This document shows positions 1-8,657 of a DNA stretch of 39,620 bases, piece after piece. A program made the translations under genes and the position numbers. The stretch lies in the IMG/VR virus record IMGVR_UViG_3300036909_000234, positions 1-39,620 of that record; one strand, written 5' to 3'. How positions within the stretch are numbered: position 1 is the first letter of the stretch; each line of letters begins with the position of its first letter. The stretch comes from a virus. The notes beneath the pieces are model-generated. The model did not search any database and had not been told where the DNA came from. It saw only the letters and a program-made list of their open reading frames with translations.

Positions 1-56
1 TTTCGGCGTGAAATCAGAAGTTGTCCGGAATGCTGTGAATCCTGCGAGTGTACTTG

Positions 57-212
57 TTATGATCTGCCAATTGAGCAGCAATCTCTGTCAGTAGATCGAT
101 AGCAACAGCGATACCAATCACAGTTGAGCCAGAGTTTCTCACGGACGATCATCTCGATCATGCGACGTTCAGACGCTTCCGCTTCTTGTTCGCGAGCGTA
201 GAGGTCAGCCAT
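57..212 (-). CDS. small unknown protein
   Basis: About 51 residues starting at the ATG at 212, which overlaps the end of the upstream gene (stop at 205-207) by 8 bp, the usual packing here. A longer reading from 272 is possible but would overlap that gene by 68 bp. The N-terminal half is charged and helical (MADLYAREQEAEASERR); the C-terminal half is rich in Trp, Cys and Arg (CDWYRCC, DRDCC), which could bind metal. No family recognised. It is the last visible gene of a minus-strand run; positions 1-56 show no gene I can support. Confidence 0.5.
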   Translation of the reverse strand: MADLYAREQEAEASERRMIEMIVREKLWLNCDWYRCCYRSTDRDCCSIGRS

Positions 213-510
213 AGGGCACCAGTTCTGTAACTTTGTAGACAGTGATAGGTTTCCCACTGTAGTCGTGGGCAACTGTCTCAGTCAACAAGTCAACCACATG
301 TTCAGCCTTGGCTTCATCAGTGAAGTAGGCTCCATCCTCCCAGAGATTGAGGCAACTGACCTGATCAATCTGGTTGTAGTATGCGATGATGAACACACGC
401 AAAGGAGGCGGTGGAGGCTCACGATACTTGTTGTGTGCGGCCTCGGGGCATGACTCCAGATGCGTTCCTCCAGAGTACATGCAGCCAGGGCAGCTTTGAA
501 GTCCGATCAT
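205..510 (-). CDS. unknown 101-aa protein
   Basis: The start ATG at 510 overlaps the stop of the 524-residue upstream gene (507-509) as ATGA, so translation is probably coupled. The N-terminus has CPGC and a later Cys (LESCPEA), then a Pro run (PPPPP). After it comes a small alpha/beta-looking stretch (LRVFIIAYYNQIDQVSCLNLWEDGA begins it) ending in TVYKVTELVPYG. It reads like a small cytoplasmic phage accessory protein. I do not recognise the family and infer no function. Confidence 0.7.
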   Translation of the reverse strand: MIGLQSCPGCMYSGGTHLESCPEAAHNKYREPPPPPLRVFIIAYYNQIDQVSCLNLWEDGAYFTDEAKAEHVVDLLTETVAHDYSGKPITVYKVTELVPYG

Positions 511-2081
511 AGCAACTCGTCGTCGAAGTCCAGAATCAGTTTGCGCCGGGGTGCACCAGGAGTGGTCGTTGGAGTGATTTCTGGTGTAGGAACGGCTGCT
601 GGAGTTGGCTCCAATTGCTTCTTGAGGTCGTCAAGCGAAAGAATTCTGTCCTCTGGCTTGAGTTCCGGCTTCTCGTCAACAACTCTCGGTGGCAACGCTG
701 GGCTGTCAAGCAAGACTTCGGCAACTTCTCCATACTGAGGATCATCCTGTGGTAACGGGTCTGGGTCTGGACCCTTCTGTATCTCTTTGTCCAACTCAGT
801 CACATCCGGAAGAGGCTCGGCATCTCCAGCTTCCATAGCCAGGATCATCTCCATCCGATCACGGGCTGTCTTGTCCACGTTCACGACAACTGGGTCTGGA
901 CCCTGTTCTCCCTGTTGAGCATCTACGCTGTCTACGAAGTTGTCAACCTGCTTCTGGAAGGATCCGTCTTCAGCCTCGTATTCGTCATCAGGGAGGAACG
1001 GTGTCGTCCCTCTCACAACATCCTTGGGCTCATTCAGAATTTCAACAGGCTGAGGGGAGCCGAACTTGACGAAGGTGCCCTTGAGTTCAGGATTCACATC
1101 ATCCGGAAGGGTGAAGACGATGGTGTTCACCGGAGGAGTGAATATGCTCGGATGAGTTGATGTCACTGTGGTTGTGTCGGCAACGAATGATCTTGATTCG
1201 ACCGTCGAGGAGACAATCGTCCCAGATTGATCCGTCACGGCTGTTCCATGCTTCTCAGTTTGGACAGTTCCGTGATTCTCAGTCTGAACAATGAACGGTT
1301 TCTCTGGTGGAGTGTAGGGAGGGATCGCCGGTGGTTGAGGCGGAGGATTCAGTATGGGCCTCTGGCTAACGAAATTGGGCGGACCATCTTCCTTGTCCTC
1401 TTCCTGATGATGCATGCCCTTTCTAACCAGGGCCTGGGCTGCAGGATCAGAGGTTACGCCATATTCAGGTAGTCTTCCAACCCAACTGGCATTGGCCTGA
1501 TCCTGGCCCATCTTGTACTTTTCCTGCTGAGACTTCTTGTGTTCCTTGATCTGCTCCATCTGAACATTGAGAGCGGTAACCAGGGACTCCACTTCCATGT
1601 TCAAACCGCTGAACAGACGCGAGAACTCGCTATCCGCCAGGGCCTTGACCGCTGATGTGGGCAACTTGGCCTTGGTCTCTTCGAGAACTTCGTTGGCTGC
1701 TAGCGTGTACCAGGCGACGAAGGAGGCTGACAGAGTCTTGCTCTTGACCAGAGCGTTGTTCAGCAGAGCTCTGAAGTGGAGGATGTGCTGGGTCAACTTG
1801 GAACAGTCGGTGTTCACCCGCTCCATGGCGACGCTCAGCTGGATCTGATACTGAGACTCGGTCCCTGGCACCACGTCGTTCCTGAGTTCGATACGAGACA
1901 CTTCGTCGAGTTCCTTTTCGAGACGATTGTAGTAATCGTCGTACGAAATGGATCCACCCTCGGTGTTGTACTTCAGTGAATCACTCAGCAACTGAATTTG
2001 CGTCAGCACATAAGAGCCGGACAAGAGATTCTCGGCCATCAGGCTGTTTAGCAAAGAGGAAGTTGAACCAGCATTACTCAT
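507..2081 (-). CDS. large unknown protein: helical N-terminus, disordered Pro/acidic C-terminus
   Basis: 524 residues. Residues 1-200 look largely helical with coiled-coil character (for example MEQIKEHKKSQQEKYKMGQ near 185-200). Beyond about 225 it turns low-complexity: a Pro-rich run (NPPPQPPAIPPYTPPEKP), a short imperfect repeat (VQTENHGT, VQTEKHGT, VTDQSGT), then a Glu/Asp/Pro-rich tail ending in KLILDFDDELL. The start overlaps the previous gene's stop as ATGA. The architecture would suit a scaffolding or structural accessory protein, but that is inference; no domain is recognised. Confidence 0.8.
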   Translation of the reverse strand: MSNAGSTSSLLNSLMAENLLSGSYVLTQIQLLSDSLKYNTEGGSISYDDYYNRLEKELDEVSRIELRNDVVPGTESQYQIQLSVAMERVNTDCSKLTQHILHFRALLNNALVKSKTLSASFVAWYTLAANEVLEETKAKLPTSAVKALADSEFSRLFSGLNMEVESLVTALNVQMEQIKEHKKSQQEKYKMGQDQANASWVGRLPEYGVTSDPAAQALVRKGMHHQEEDKEDGPPNFVSQRPILNPPPQPPAIPPYTPPEKPFIVQTENHGTVQTEKHGTAVTDQSGTIVSSTVESRSFVADTTTVTSTHPSIFTPPVNTIVFTLPDDVNPELKGTFVKFGSPQPVEILNEPKDVVRGTTPFLPDDEYEAEDGSFQKQVDNFVDSVDAQQGEQGPDPVVVNVDKTARDRMEMILAMEAGDAEPLPDVTELDKEIQKGPDPDPLPQDDPQYGEVAEVLLDSPALPPRVVDEKPELKPEDRILSLDDLKKQLEPTPAAVPTPEITPTTTPGAPRRKLILDFDDELL

Positions 2082-2287
2082 CAGGCTTTCTCCACAGGTA
2101 CAAATCTGAATTCGACACCTTGTTGAATGAATGGTGCAGCTGCTGCTACGGCATAGAAGAATTCGGCTTCTTCACGAGACTTGGGAGGTTCCAATCTCCT
2201 CCACTCAGTCTCACCCGGTCCCTTTCCCTCGAGGTACACCAGTTCCTTCGGGTCAAGGTCGTCGACAATGCCGTTAAGATGCTGCAT
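2081..2287 (-). CDS. small unknown protein
   Basis: 68 residues, acidic in the first half (VDDLDPKELVYLEGKGPGETEW) and more hydrophobic later (FFYAVAAAAPF), ending in EFRFVPVEKA. Its stop overlaps the start of the 524-residue gene as ATGA, and its own start lies 14 bp inside the end of the 111-residue gene upstream. The coupling on both sides supports a real gene. Family unknown. Confidence 0.65.
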   Translation of the reverse strand: MQHLNGIVDDLDPKELVYLEGKGPGETEWRRLEPPKSREEAEFFYAVAAAAPFIQQGVEFRFVPVEKA

Positions 2288-2609
2288 CAGGAGTTTTCTC
2301 CTCAGGAACGGACTGAGCTACCAGGAACTTGTGCATCTTGGCAAAGCGAGTCTCAGACATCTCCCACAGTTCCTTGAATTCCCTGGCGCCAAGGTTGCCG
2401 GTGGCAAATCGACTGGTGAGGATCGTCTGGAAGGTGGTGAGGAACATCTTCAGCCCTTCATCAACCACCTGTTCAATTTTCTCAAGAGGGATTGGATCAG
2501 CGTCAGGTGCTTTTGAAGTGAGATTGCAGAAATAGTCGCTGCCTTTTCCGTAGTCTTTGTCAGACACGGAGATGGAAACTGTCATGGATGTGATACCAAG
2601 TTGAGCCAT
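2274..2609 (-). CDS. unknown 111-aa protein
   Basis: Starts at ATG 2609 behind a good ribosome binding site (AGAGGAAAGCA). The first 35 residues look beta-rich (ITSMTVSISVSDKDYGKGSDYF); the remainder is amphipathic helix (LEKIEQVVDEGLKMFLTTFQ, then FKELWEMSETRFAKMHKFL). It may be a small DNA- or RNA-associated helper, but nothing identifies it. It overlaps its neighbours on both sides. Confidence 0.7.
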   Translation of the reverse strand: MAQLGITSMTVSISVSDKDYGKGSDYFCNLTSKAPDADPIPLEKIEQVVDEGLKMFLTTFQTILTSRFATGNLGAREFKELWEMSETRFAKMHKFLVAQSVPEEKTPDAAS

Positions 2610-2815
2610 TGCTTTCCTCTATGAACCGATACTGGTGTTATGGAGAGACAGTGAAATTGACACTCACATACTTCACCAAAAGGACATCCAGCATCGATCA
2701 TGAGTTGAATCCCTGCAACGAGGTTGGACATCTGATGAGACGAAGCGAAGAATTCGCCGCCATTGTCAGATTCCAGACTCTCAATGCATTTGTTTGCAAT
2801 CTCCGATGCTGTCAT
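2582..2815 (-). CDS. small unknown Cys-containing protein
   Basis: 77 residues if it starts at ATG 2815, which forms an ATGA overlap with the helicase stop at 2812-2814; an upstream in-frame start at 2836 is less likely. The N-terminus is helical (MTASEIANKCIESLES). The middle carries AGIQLMIDAGCPFGEVCECQ, with three closely spaced Cys. The 3' end overlaps the next gene by 28 bp. Function unknown. Confidence 0.55.
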   Translation of the reverse strand: MTASEIANKCIESLESDNGGEFFASSHQMSNLVAGIQLMIDAGCPFGEVCECQFHCLSITPVSVHRGKQWLNLVSHP

Positions 2816-5800
2816 TCTGCCTCCGGAAAATCCCACTTGCCTTGGTACTTGTCTTGCATTTGAGCGAACTTCCCGCCGCCGCGCCTGGGCTTCTTGCCAC
2901 CATCTTCAAAGATCATCTTGTAGTCGCTATCGGTGCTCGCCCTGAACAAGAGCTTCCCATCCGTGAAGCTCTTCATGCTCACACTCTTCACGTGGGCTGT
3001 GAGCATCCTTCTGAATTCTTCATCGGTACCAGCCTGATCCATACCAGAATCCAGGTTGATCTCGAGGTTATTGTCTAGAATACCGGCGGAATGAGACTCG
3101 CCCAGAATTGTCTCGAAGATTCCCTTCTTTCCTTTGAGAACCTCGATGGTGTACTCATCCATGGTTCCTTTGGCAGCCATGATGTGGAGTGTGCAGGCAG
3201 AGTGTGGCGATGCCATACGGACCATCCGGCCCACCAGCTGGATGAGATCTCCCCAGGACCAGGGACAATCTAGCAAGATCATGTGAGCCGCAGACTGGAG
3301 ATTGATTCCCTCCATCCCAGCATTGTTGATGACGATGAGATCATGCTCGGCAGTGGACTGGAACAACCGCTTGTTGATATCTCTAGTCTTCTCGCTCTCA
3401 GCTCCAGTGATGCGCAGGAACTTCCGCCTGGTGAACTGGCCAGCGTTGGTGAGGGCGTCGAGACGATCGATCCAGGTTCGGTACTTTGTGTTATGTGTAA
3501 CAATGTAATCATCAGTGATATACAAAGATCGTTTGGAGGATACTCGGATGCACTGGCACTCTTTTTCTCCCACGTACTCAATTGATTTTATGGGATTGAG
3601 AACCGATTTTGCAGGGTGCCAAAGTTCTGTTTTCCTTTCAAGATGGAAGGGATTGAATGAAACCTGAATGGTTAGACTCCAGCCAGTTGCTCCTTCTTTC
3701 CTACCTCCGTTATGAGTGTAAAATGTCCTTTCAGGTCCGCTAAAATATGCAAGTCCTCCCAAGGAACGAACTAATTCAGCAGCGTCCAAGATCAGTTGTT
3801 TTGAAGCTGATCCTACAGTGACTTGTCCTTCGCCACAGCAGCCATCGGTGTCTAAATATCCACGGAGTAACTCAATTCTGTCTTCAATGGAGGAATGAAG
3901 GTACTTTTCCGGAATGAATTTTGTATAAGAATCACAGCATAGGTTCATTTCCTTAATAGAGTTGAGATACCTGTTGTTACCTCCAATGTTGTACCCTTGT
4001 TCGTCCTTTTCAGTAGGAGTAGTACTCACCAATGAGTACCCTGGATGAATATTTCCACTGGGATGTTTGTAGTACAGCTTACGATCGTGAACAGTCATCC
4101 CAATAGGACATTCTTGTTTCACTCTCTCAGCGATTTCAGAGTCGTCAACGCTAAACTCAATTCCTTTTCCGCTTGAAATATCTCCATCGCCTAATAGTAC
4201 TCCCAAGGTGTAAGGAGGGATAGGGAGATCTCCATTTTGTGAGAATCGGGTTTCTTTAGCTATAGGAAGAAAGGCTTTGTTATATCGATTGACATTGCTT
4301 TCTCTGGGATCTTTCCTTTGTAATCCTCTGTCTATGATCTGTCTGGTATTTCTAACCCTCCAGGTTTTCTTGTGACTTTGTACCAACCAAAGATGATCTT
4401 CTGTAGCTTCAGTTACTGCTCCACTCTTTGTGGTTACTCGATAGATTGGTTTCACTCCTTGAGGGTAAACTCCTATAACCTCCGCTTTCTCACCAGTGTC
4501 AGGATCCACCACTTCTGTTCCAATGTTCATTTCTCCCATTGTCTTCCAGCCAGAGGGAGTGAGGATTTTTGAATCCAAAGGTTGAGCATAGCAGATAACC
4601 TTCTCGCCAACGAGATCTCCTCCGTCTAGCAAATAGAGTAGTTCCTCCTCTTTGGGAGAGAGCTTGGGTGTGAGGAACTTTTCCTTGTCGGATGGATCCA
4701 GCAAAGCCGGGTGGTTGGCCACCAGCTGGTAGACCGACATCATGGTCATCAGGTTGTCAGGGTTGCGATCCTTGATGATGATCTCGCCGGCAACCTTTGT
4801 TACAGAGGGAGGCAGCTGATAGGTTCCTTCAGGAATGTCATGCAGAAGGAGTTTGACCTGCTCAGCACTGAGGTCGATAGGAATGTAGCTGGTGCTCAGC
4901 TTGGGAAGAGGTTCCTTGACCTGAGCCTGGGATCGTCCAAGGAAGAACGGACGCATTCCCTCTCGAAAGTCCTTGAGGTTGTGATACCCACGCAGGACAT
5001 CCTCAAAGATCCCGTTACCTCGATGCTGCTTCTCGAAGATGCAGAACTTCTCATTGAAGTCGTCGAGGTATCCAAAGGGACGGATGTTGAGGGCGGAGGA
5101 GATCGAGTAGAACTCTGCGAGGTCATTCTTCACGACGGTGGCGGTCAGAGCCCAGACATGGTCAGTTCTGTTGCAAAGGTTGGCGATCAGTTGACGAATG
5201 GCATTGCCCACTCCCTTGAACTTTTGGCATTCATCGAGGATGATCCAAAGGTCTTCACGATTGGCCATACAAATTCGGCAGAACTCCTTGATCTCCTCTG
5301 ATATGACCTCGGTGCCATTGTTGGTTGGGTTGCCATCAACATCAAACTGTCCCACTCCCTTCTTCCGCTTTCCAATGACAGACGTGTACTTACAGACCAT
5401 CACGTCCTTCTTGGCGCCAGCAAGGAAGTCGCGAAGCTGTTGCAACCGGGCCTTGTAGGAGGACTGTCCCTTGTATTCATCCACCATGACAAACGGTCGC
5501 AGATCAGAGAATTTGGAGAATTCTGATCCCCACTGCCAGGTGGTGGACTTGGTCGTCAGAACCAGAAACTTGGCATTGGGATGACGTTCCTTGACCCAGC
5601 AGGCAGAGGCGATGACATCGATGGTGTTGTGAGTAACAATGTGATCATCAGTGATATAGAGGTTTCGTTTAGTTGATACACGTATACACTGAGCTTCTTT
5701 TTCTCCAACAGGCTCAATGCTAACGATAGCTCTAGCAAAAAGAGGCAGTTTCCATCGTTCTGCTTTTCTCTTGAGATGAAACGGATTGAAATGAGTCTTG

Positions 5801-6942
5801 ATGGTTAGATTGTATCCTGGTAAACCTTGTCTTCTCTCTCCTTTGTATTCATAGAATTTTCCTTTGTTTGGTCCTCGAAGTGTCGCCATTCCTCCGAGAG
5901 ATCTAACTAGAAAAGCAGTATCCTCAGCCAACGACTTTGACGAAGTTCCAAGATAGACCAAACCATTTTTTGAACACTCTCCATCGGTATCTAATAGTCC
6001 TCTCAAAAGTTCTTTACGGACTGCTGCTGAGGCAGTTAGATACTGCTTAGGAATGTGCTTATCTGGAGATTTCTTACCCCATAGTCCCAGTTTCACTAAT
6101 GCTCTTATGTAAGGATTTGGTTTCTTCAATCCGGTTGTTATGGAATAGTCACAACCGTCAGGAATAATTCTCCGTAAGAATAACTCAAGAGGAAGTTCCG
6201 CTCTAACTCTGGAGAGTATTTCCTCGTCAACATTGGAAATTGAAACTCCAGGTTCTCTGAATCCTCCATCACCAAGTAAAGCTCCCATAGAGTATGGTTT
6301 AATGAGAAGCAATCCTTCACTTCTAAGTCCTTTGCTGACAGCAGCTATAGGGAGGAAAAAATTGCTAGTTTTCCTACGATCTTGCAATCCGATGTCTAGG
6401 AGTTGTTTGGTAGATAGAGTGCGAAACTTCTTGTTTTCACGATCGTGACTTGTCTGTACAGTCCACAAATGTTCTTCACAACATTCAGTGGATCCCCCAT
6501 CATTAGTGATAAACTTGAAAATGGACTTGATGCCCTGAGGGAAAATTGCCTCAACTTTACCTGTTCCACCATCTGGATCGGTAATAGCATCTCCAACTTT
6601 CAGATCTCCCATTGACTTCCATCCGTAAGGAGTTAGAACTTTGGCAGTAAGAGGTTGAGCCTTCCCCAGGCCGACGCCGTCTCCATTAATATGTCTAGGC
6701 AACCTCGTATGGTGGAAAATCTGCTGTTTTTGATACTCCCTCAGTACAAGAGGATGAAGCTCCCCATCCTGAATGAACTCTTTCTTGAGGAGAGTGGGCC
6801 AGCGGAAGGGAATCGGATTGACTCGACCTTCTTTGACCCCATCTATGTCCCAGGTACGAATTTCCCAGAGTTTCTCTAGCAGGGATGGAGGTATTCCGAG
6901 AGTATCAGTGTAGGTCGTGACGATGGGACATAGATCACCCAT
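2812..6942 (-). CDS. SNF2/DEAD-like DNA helicase interrupted by two inteins
   Basis: A 1376-residue precursor; removing two inteins (residues 95-439 and 786-1151) leaves a helicase of about 665 residues. Superfamily 2 motifs: Walker A GDGVGLGK plus T440 across intein 1; motif II DECQ at 570-573 (variant of DEAH); motif III ALTAT at 598-602; motif IV KVICY plus TKYRTWIDRL across intein 2; motif V near GINLQ (1213); motif VI QLVGRMVR at 1235-1242. It would move along or remodel double-stranded DNA (the SNF2 role) or act like T4 UvsW (inference). The start overlaps the TnpB gene by 8 bp, behind GAAGAAG. Function depends on correct splicing, because both inteins sit in ATPase or helicase motifs. 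Confidence 0.93.
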   Translation of the reverse strand: MGDLCPIVTTYTDTLGIPPSLLEKLWEIRTWDIDGVKEGRVNPIPFRWPTLLKKEFIQDGELHPLVLREYQKQQIFHHTRLPRHINGDGVGLGKAQPLTAKVLTPYGWKSMGDLKVGDAITDPDGGTGKVEAIFPQGIKSIFKFITNDGGSTECCEEHLWTVQTSHDRENKKFRTLSTKQLLDIGLQDRRKTSNFFLPIAAVSKGLRSEGLLLIKPYSMGALLGDGGFREPGVSISNVDEEILSRVRAELPLELFLRRIIPDGCDYSITTGLKKPNPYIRALVKLGLWGKKSPDKHIPKQYLTASAAVRKELLRGLLDTDGECSKNGLVYLGTSSKSLAEDTAFLVRSLGGMATLRGPNKGKFYEYKGERRQGLPGYNLTIKTHFNPFHLKRKAERWKLPLFARAIVSIEPVGEKEAQCIRVSTKRNLYITDDHIVTHNTIDVIASACWVKERHPNAKFLVLTTKSTTWQWGSEFSKFSDLRPFVMVDEYKGQSSYKARLQQLRDFLAGAKKDVMVCKYTSVIGKRKKGVGQFDVDGNPTNNGTEVISEEIKEFCRICMANREDLWIILDECQKFKGVGNAIRQLIANLCNRTDHVWALTATVVKNDLAEFYSISSALNIRPFGYLDDFNEKFCIFEKQHRGNGIFEDVLRGYHNLKDFREGMRPFFLGRSQAQVKEPLPKLSTSYIPIDLSAEQVKLLLHDIPEGTYQLPPSVTKVAGEIIIKDRNPDNLMTMMSVYQLVANHPALLDPSDKEKFLTPKLSPKEEELLYLLDGGDLVGEKVICYAQPLDSKILTPSGWKTMGEMNIGTEVVDPDTGEKAEVIGVYPQGVKPIYRVTTKSGAVTEATEDHLWLVQSHKKTWRVRNTRQIIDRGLQRKDPRESNVNRYNKAFLPIAKETRFSQNGDLPIPPYTLGVLLGDGDISSGKGIEFSVDDSEIAERVKQECPIGMTVHDRKLYYKHPSGNIHPGYSLVSTTPTEKDEQGYNIGGNNRYLNSIKEMNLCCDSYTKFIPEKYLHSSIEDRIELLRGYLDTDGCCGEGQVTVGSASKQLILDAAELVRSLGGLAYFSGPERTFYTHNGGRKEGATGWSLTIQVSFNPFHLERKTELWHPAKSVLNPIKSIEYVGEKECQCIRVSSKRSLYITDDYIVTHNTKYRTWIDRLDALTNAGQFTRRKFLRITGAESEKTRDINKRLFQSTAEHDLIVINNAGMEGINLQSAAHMILLDCPWSWGDLIQLVGRMVRMASPHSACTLHIMAAKGTMDEYTIEVLKGKKGIFETILGESHSAGILDNNLEINLDSGMDQAGTDEEFRRMLTAHVKSVSMKSFTDGKLLFRASTDSDYKMIFEDGGKKPRRGGGKFAQMQDKYQGKWDFPEAE
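3490..4587 (-). mobile_element. intein 2 (LAGLIDADG type) in motif IV of the helicase
   Basis: 366 residues, precursor positions 786-1151. It begins AQPLDSKILTPSGWKTMGEM and ends LYITDDYIVTHN, again Ala at the first position and Thr at +1, so it is a paralogue of intein 1. Endonuclease motifs: LGVLLGDGD (913-921) and LLRGYLDTDGCC (1025-1036). The extein joins as KVICY-TKYRTWIDRL, the normal SNF2 motif IV. Composition is AT-richer than the extein. Confidence 0.93.
5626..6660 (-). mobile_element. intein 1 (LAGLIDADG type) in Walker A of the helicase
   Basis: 345 residues, precursor positions 95-439. It begins with Ala rather than Cys or Ser (AQPLTAKVLTPYGWKSMGDL, a clear intein block A) and ends LYITDDHIVTHN before a Thr at +1. 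Endonuclease motifs are intact: MGALLGDGGF (219-228) and LLRGLLDTDGE (312-322), both with their acidic residues. The insertion lies between Lys and Thr of the P-loop, a favoured intein site because the host gene cannot tolerate imprecise loss. The DNA looks more AT-rich than the extein. Ala1 inteins are known but uncommon. Confidence 0.93.
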
Positions 6943-8077
6943 AGTACACTTCTTCGTAATAGTTATCAGGTCTGATTTTTTGGGTCTCAGAGACTATAGG
7001 CTTCTGAGCTGAACTTAACCAGTAAAACCCAGTCAAGTTCAGTTGGCCTCTAGATACACTAGAAAGACCAAGTCCGATATTGACGGCAGCATTTAAGTCG
7101 GCATCTGTGATGAAATCACATTTGCTACACCTAAATACCTCTCCGTTTCTATTGGACTTCTTTACCCAGCCACATACTGAGCATCTTTGGCTTGTATAAG
7201 CGGAAGGTACTGTAGTCACACGGACACCGTGCTCCGTACAGTATCTGTCCAGCTTTACAAAGATATCAGCATACGTCCAGTGGCTCAACTTTCTTGAGGA
7301 TGATTTTCCTTTCCTCAATTTAGATATATCTTCTCGACAAATTTGTTTAACACCTTGTAGTTCTAGCTGGTTTACTGACCAGTTGATAAAATTCTTTCGA
7401 TGAGTTTGAGCTTTTCTAAACCCTTGAGAACCCCTATTTCGTCTAGAAAGTTTTTCAGCAATCTTTGGAAAAGTCCAACCATGATGATCAGGGCAAGTTT
7501 GAAATCCATTGGAAACGGAAATAGTCTTACTCAGACCCACGTCTACTCCCAAAGTTACTCCAACTTTAACCAGCCTAGTATCTGGTATCTCAAAACTAAA
7601 TGTGATGGTACTAGCGGATAGTCTAATAGAGTTCAAAATCTTCCCATTGTGAAACATTTTAGCTAAATGCTTGTGTGATTTGAAGGGTAGTACCAGCCTC
7701 AACTTGTTTCCCAGAGAAGTTATCCTCACCCATCCATCAAAACTGGTTGAGTTTCTGAAGTCTAAGTCGATAAATCTTTGATCTAAACAAGGTTGCAAGT
7801 GTTTCGTACTAGGTTTACTCGCCTTGGCTTGTTTCTTTTTAGTTCCTCTAACCATACCTGACGCTTGTTTGCTAGCTGCCTGTTTAGCTCTGGCTGAGAG
7901 CCAGGTGGTGACTTGAGAAGTTGTGTATTTATCTGGTAGAGTTTGAACTTCGTTCATTTCCCACATGATGTTCACAAATTCAGAAACTACACGAGTGTAC
8001 TCAGAAATAAACTCTCCAAGTGCTTTTCGCTTTCCTGAATTGGCAAACTTCAATGCTACCGATGAACTTCTAACCAT
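6935..8077 (-). CDS. tnpB: TnpB-family RNA-guided nuclease (IS200/IS605 OrfB-like)
   Basis: 380 residues, close to typical TnpB length. The RuvC catalytic residues are all visible: Asp179 (GVDVG), Glu249 (REDISKL) and Asp327 (DADLNAAVN). A zinc ribbon (Cys299, Cys302, Cys317, Cys320) sits between the last two. In characterised families TnpB is a DNA nuclease guided by an RNA from the 3' end of its element. There is no tnpA beside it, and flanking non-coding DNA is tiny: 15 bp upstream, and an 8-bp overlap with the helicase start downstream. A full insertion sequence is therefore not evident. Any guide RNA would have to overlap the 3' end of tnpB or the helicase gene. Codon use is AT-richer than the neighbours. 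Confidence 0.9.
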   Translation of the reverse strand: MVRSSSVALKFANSGKRKALGEFISEYTRVVSEFVNIMWEMNEVQTLPDKYTTSQVTTWLSARAKQAASKQASGMVRGTKKKQAKASKPSTKHLQPCLDQRFIDLDFRNSTSFDGWVRITSLGNKLRLVLPFKSHKHLAKMFHNGKILNSIRLSASTITFSFEIPDTRLVKVGVTLGVDVGLSKTISVSNGFQTCPDHHGWTFPKIAEKLSRRNRGSQGFRKAQTHRKNFINWSVNQLELQGVKQICREDISKLRKGKSSSRKLSHWTYADIFVKLDRYCTEHGVRVTTVPSAYTSQRCSVCGWVKKSNRNGEVFRCSKCDFITDADLNAAVNIGLGLSSVSRGQLNLTGFYWLSSAQKPIVSETQKIRPDNYYEEVYYG

Positions 8078-8078
8078 G

Positions 8079-8090
8079 GTATTATAATAC
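8079..8090. repeat. 12-bp perfect palindrome before tnpB
   Basis: GTATTATAATAC occupies most of the 15-bp gap between the acidic-protein stop and the tnpB start codon (8075-8077). It could serve as a promoter -10 region, an operator, or a trace of the insertion boundary; the sequence alone does not decide. Confidence 0.4.
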
Positions 8091-8092
8091 TG

Positions 8093-8299
8093 TTATTCTT
8101 CCTCATCTTCGAGTTTCTCCTCTTCAACAAATAGAGGTTCCTCCTCGTAATACCCCTCCCCGTCAGCATCCTCGTCAAACTCGTCTTCCTCCTCCGGGTC
8201 AAGGACATCGTTGTCTTCAAAGTCTTCGTCAGCATCGTTGATTGTTATAATGCCTTCTGCTGTTACTACTTTTCTTGGCACGGAAACCTCCGGAGGCAT
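8093..8299 (-). CDS. small highly acidic protein
   Basis: 68 residues. After a short neutral N-terminus (MPPEVSVPRKVVTAEGIIT) nearly every residue is Asp or Glu, ending KLEDEEE. Such proteins can mimic DNA or bind basic proteins, as several phage anti-restriction or nucleoid-binding proteins do, but that is inference from charge only. It sits directly upstream of tnpB, and an insertion may have trimmed its 3' end. Confidence 0.65.
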   Translation of the reverse strand: MPPEVSVPRKVVTAEGIITINDADEDFEDNDVLDPEEEDEFDEDADGEGYYEEEPLFVEEEKLEDEEE

Positions 8300-8330
8300 A
8301 ATACCGCACTCATAGAGGGTTTCTGTATAC

Positions 8331-8657
8331 TTATTTTGATCTCGATTTCACCTTTGCGAGTTGACGGACATTAAATCTGGTGAGCATCGCGATGGCGTCT
8401 TCAACTGAAATCTGGCGCCAACCTGCCTTGATCAACCAACTCTTGTCCTCCAATGAAAGCGACTTTGACCGATATTCAAGTATGAAACTAGGATATCCTT
8501 CCACCGGGTTATCGTCTACAGTGATTTCTCCCAACATCGGATCTACAACCACCAACGACTCTTTCTGCGTCGGCCATCCTTCCTTGAGTTTATTCCGGCG
8601 GATGATCAGCGAAGAGACGGGAACACCGTTTAGTCTGAAATTCCAATCGCAGGTCAT
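8331..8657 (-). CDS. unknown 108-aa protein
   Basis: Starts MTCDWNFRLNGVPVSSLIIR. A beta-rich first half with a Val/Asp stretch (LVVVDPMLGEITVDD) is followed by a helical basic tail (DAIAMLTRFNVRQLAKVKSRSK). The start overlaps the stop of the upstream 76-residue gene by 4 bp. No family recognised. Confidence 0.7.
   Translation of the reverse strand: MTCDWNFRLNGVPVSSLIIRRNKLKEGWPTQKESLVVVDPMLGEITVDDNPVEGYPSFILEYRSKSLSLEDKSWLIKAGWRQISVEDAIAMLTRFNVRQLAKVKSRSK

Noticed and set aside
4711-5301. 196-codon plus-strand open frame
   Set aside because: Antisense to helicase motifs II and III; no ribosome binding site or recognisable fold.
6935-8092. Complete IS200/IS605 insertion sequence
   Set aside because: No tnpA, no flanking hairpin ends and no room for non-coding ends between the neighbouring genes; only the tnpB gene itself is supported.
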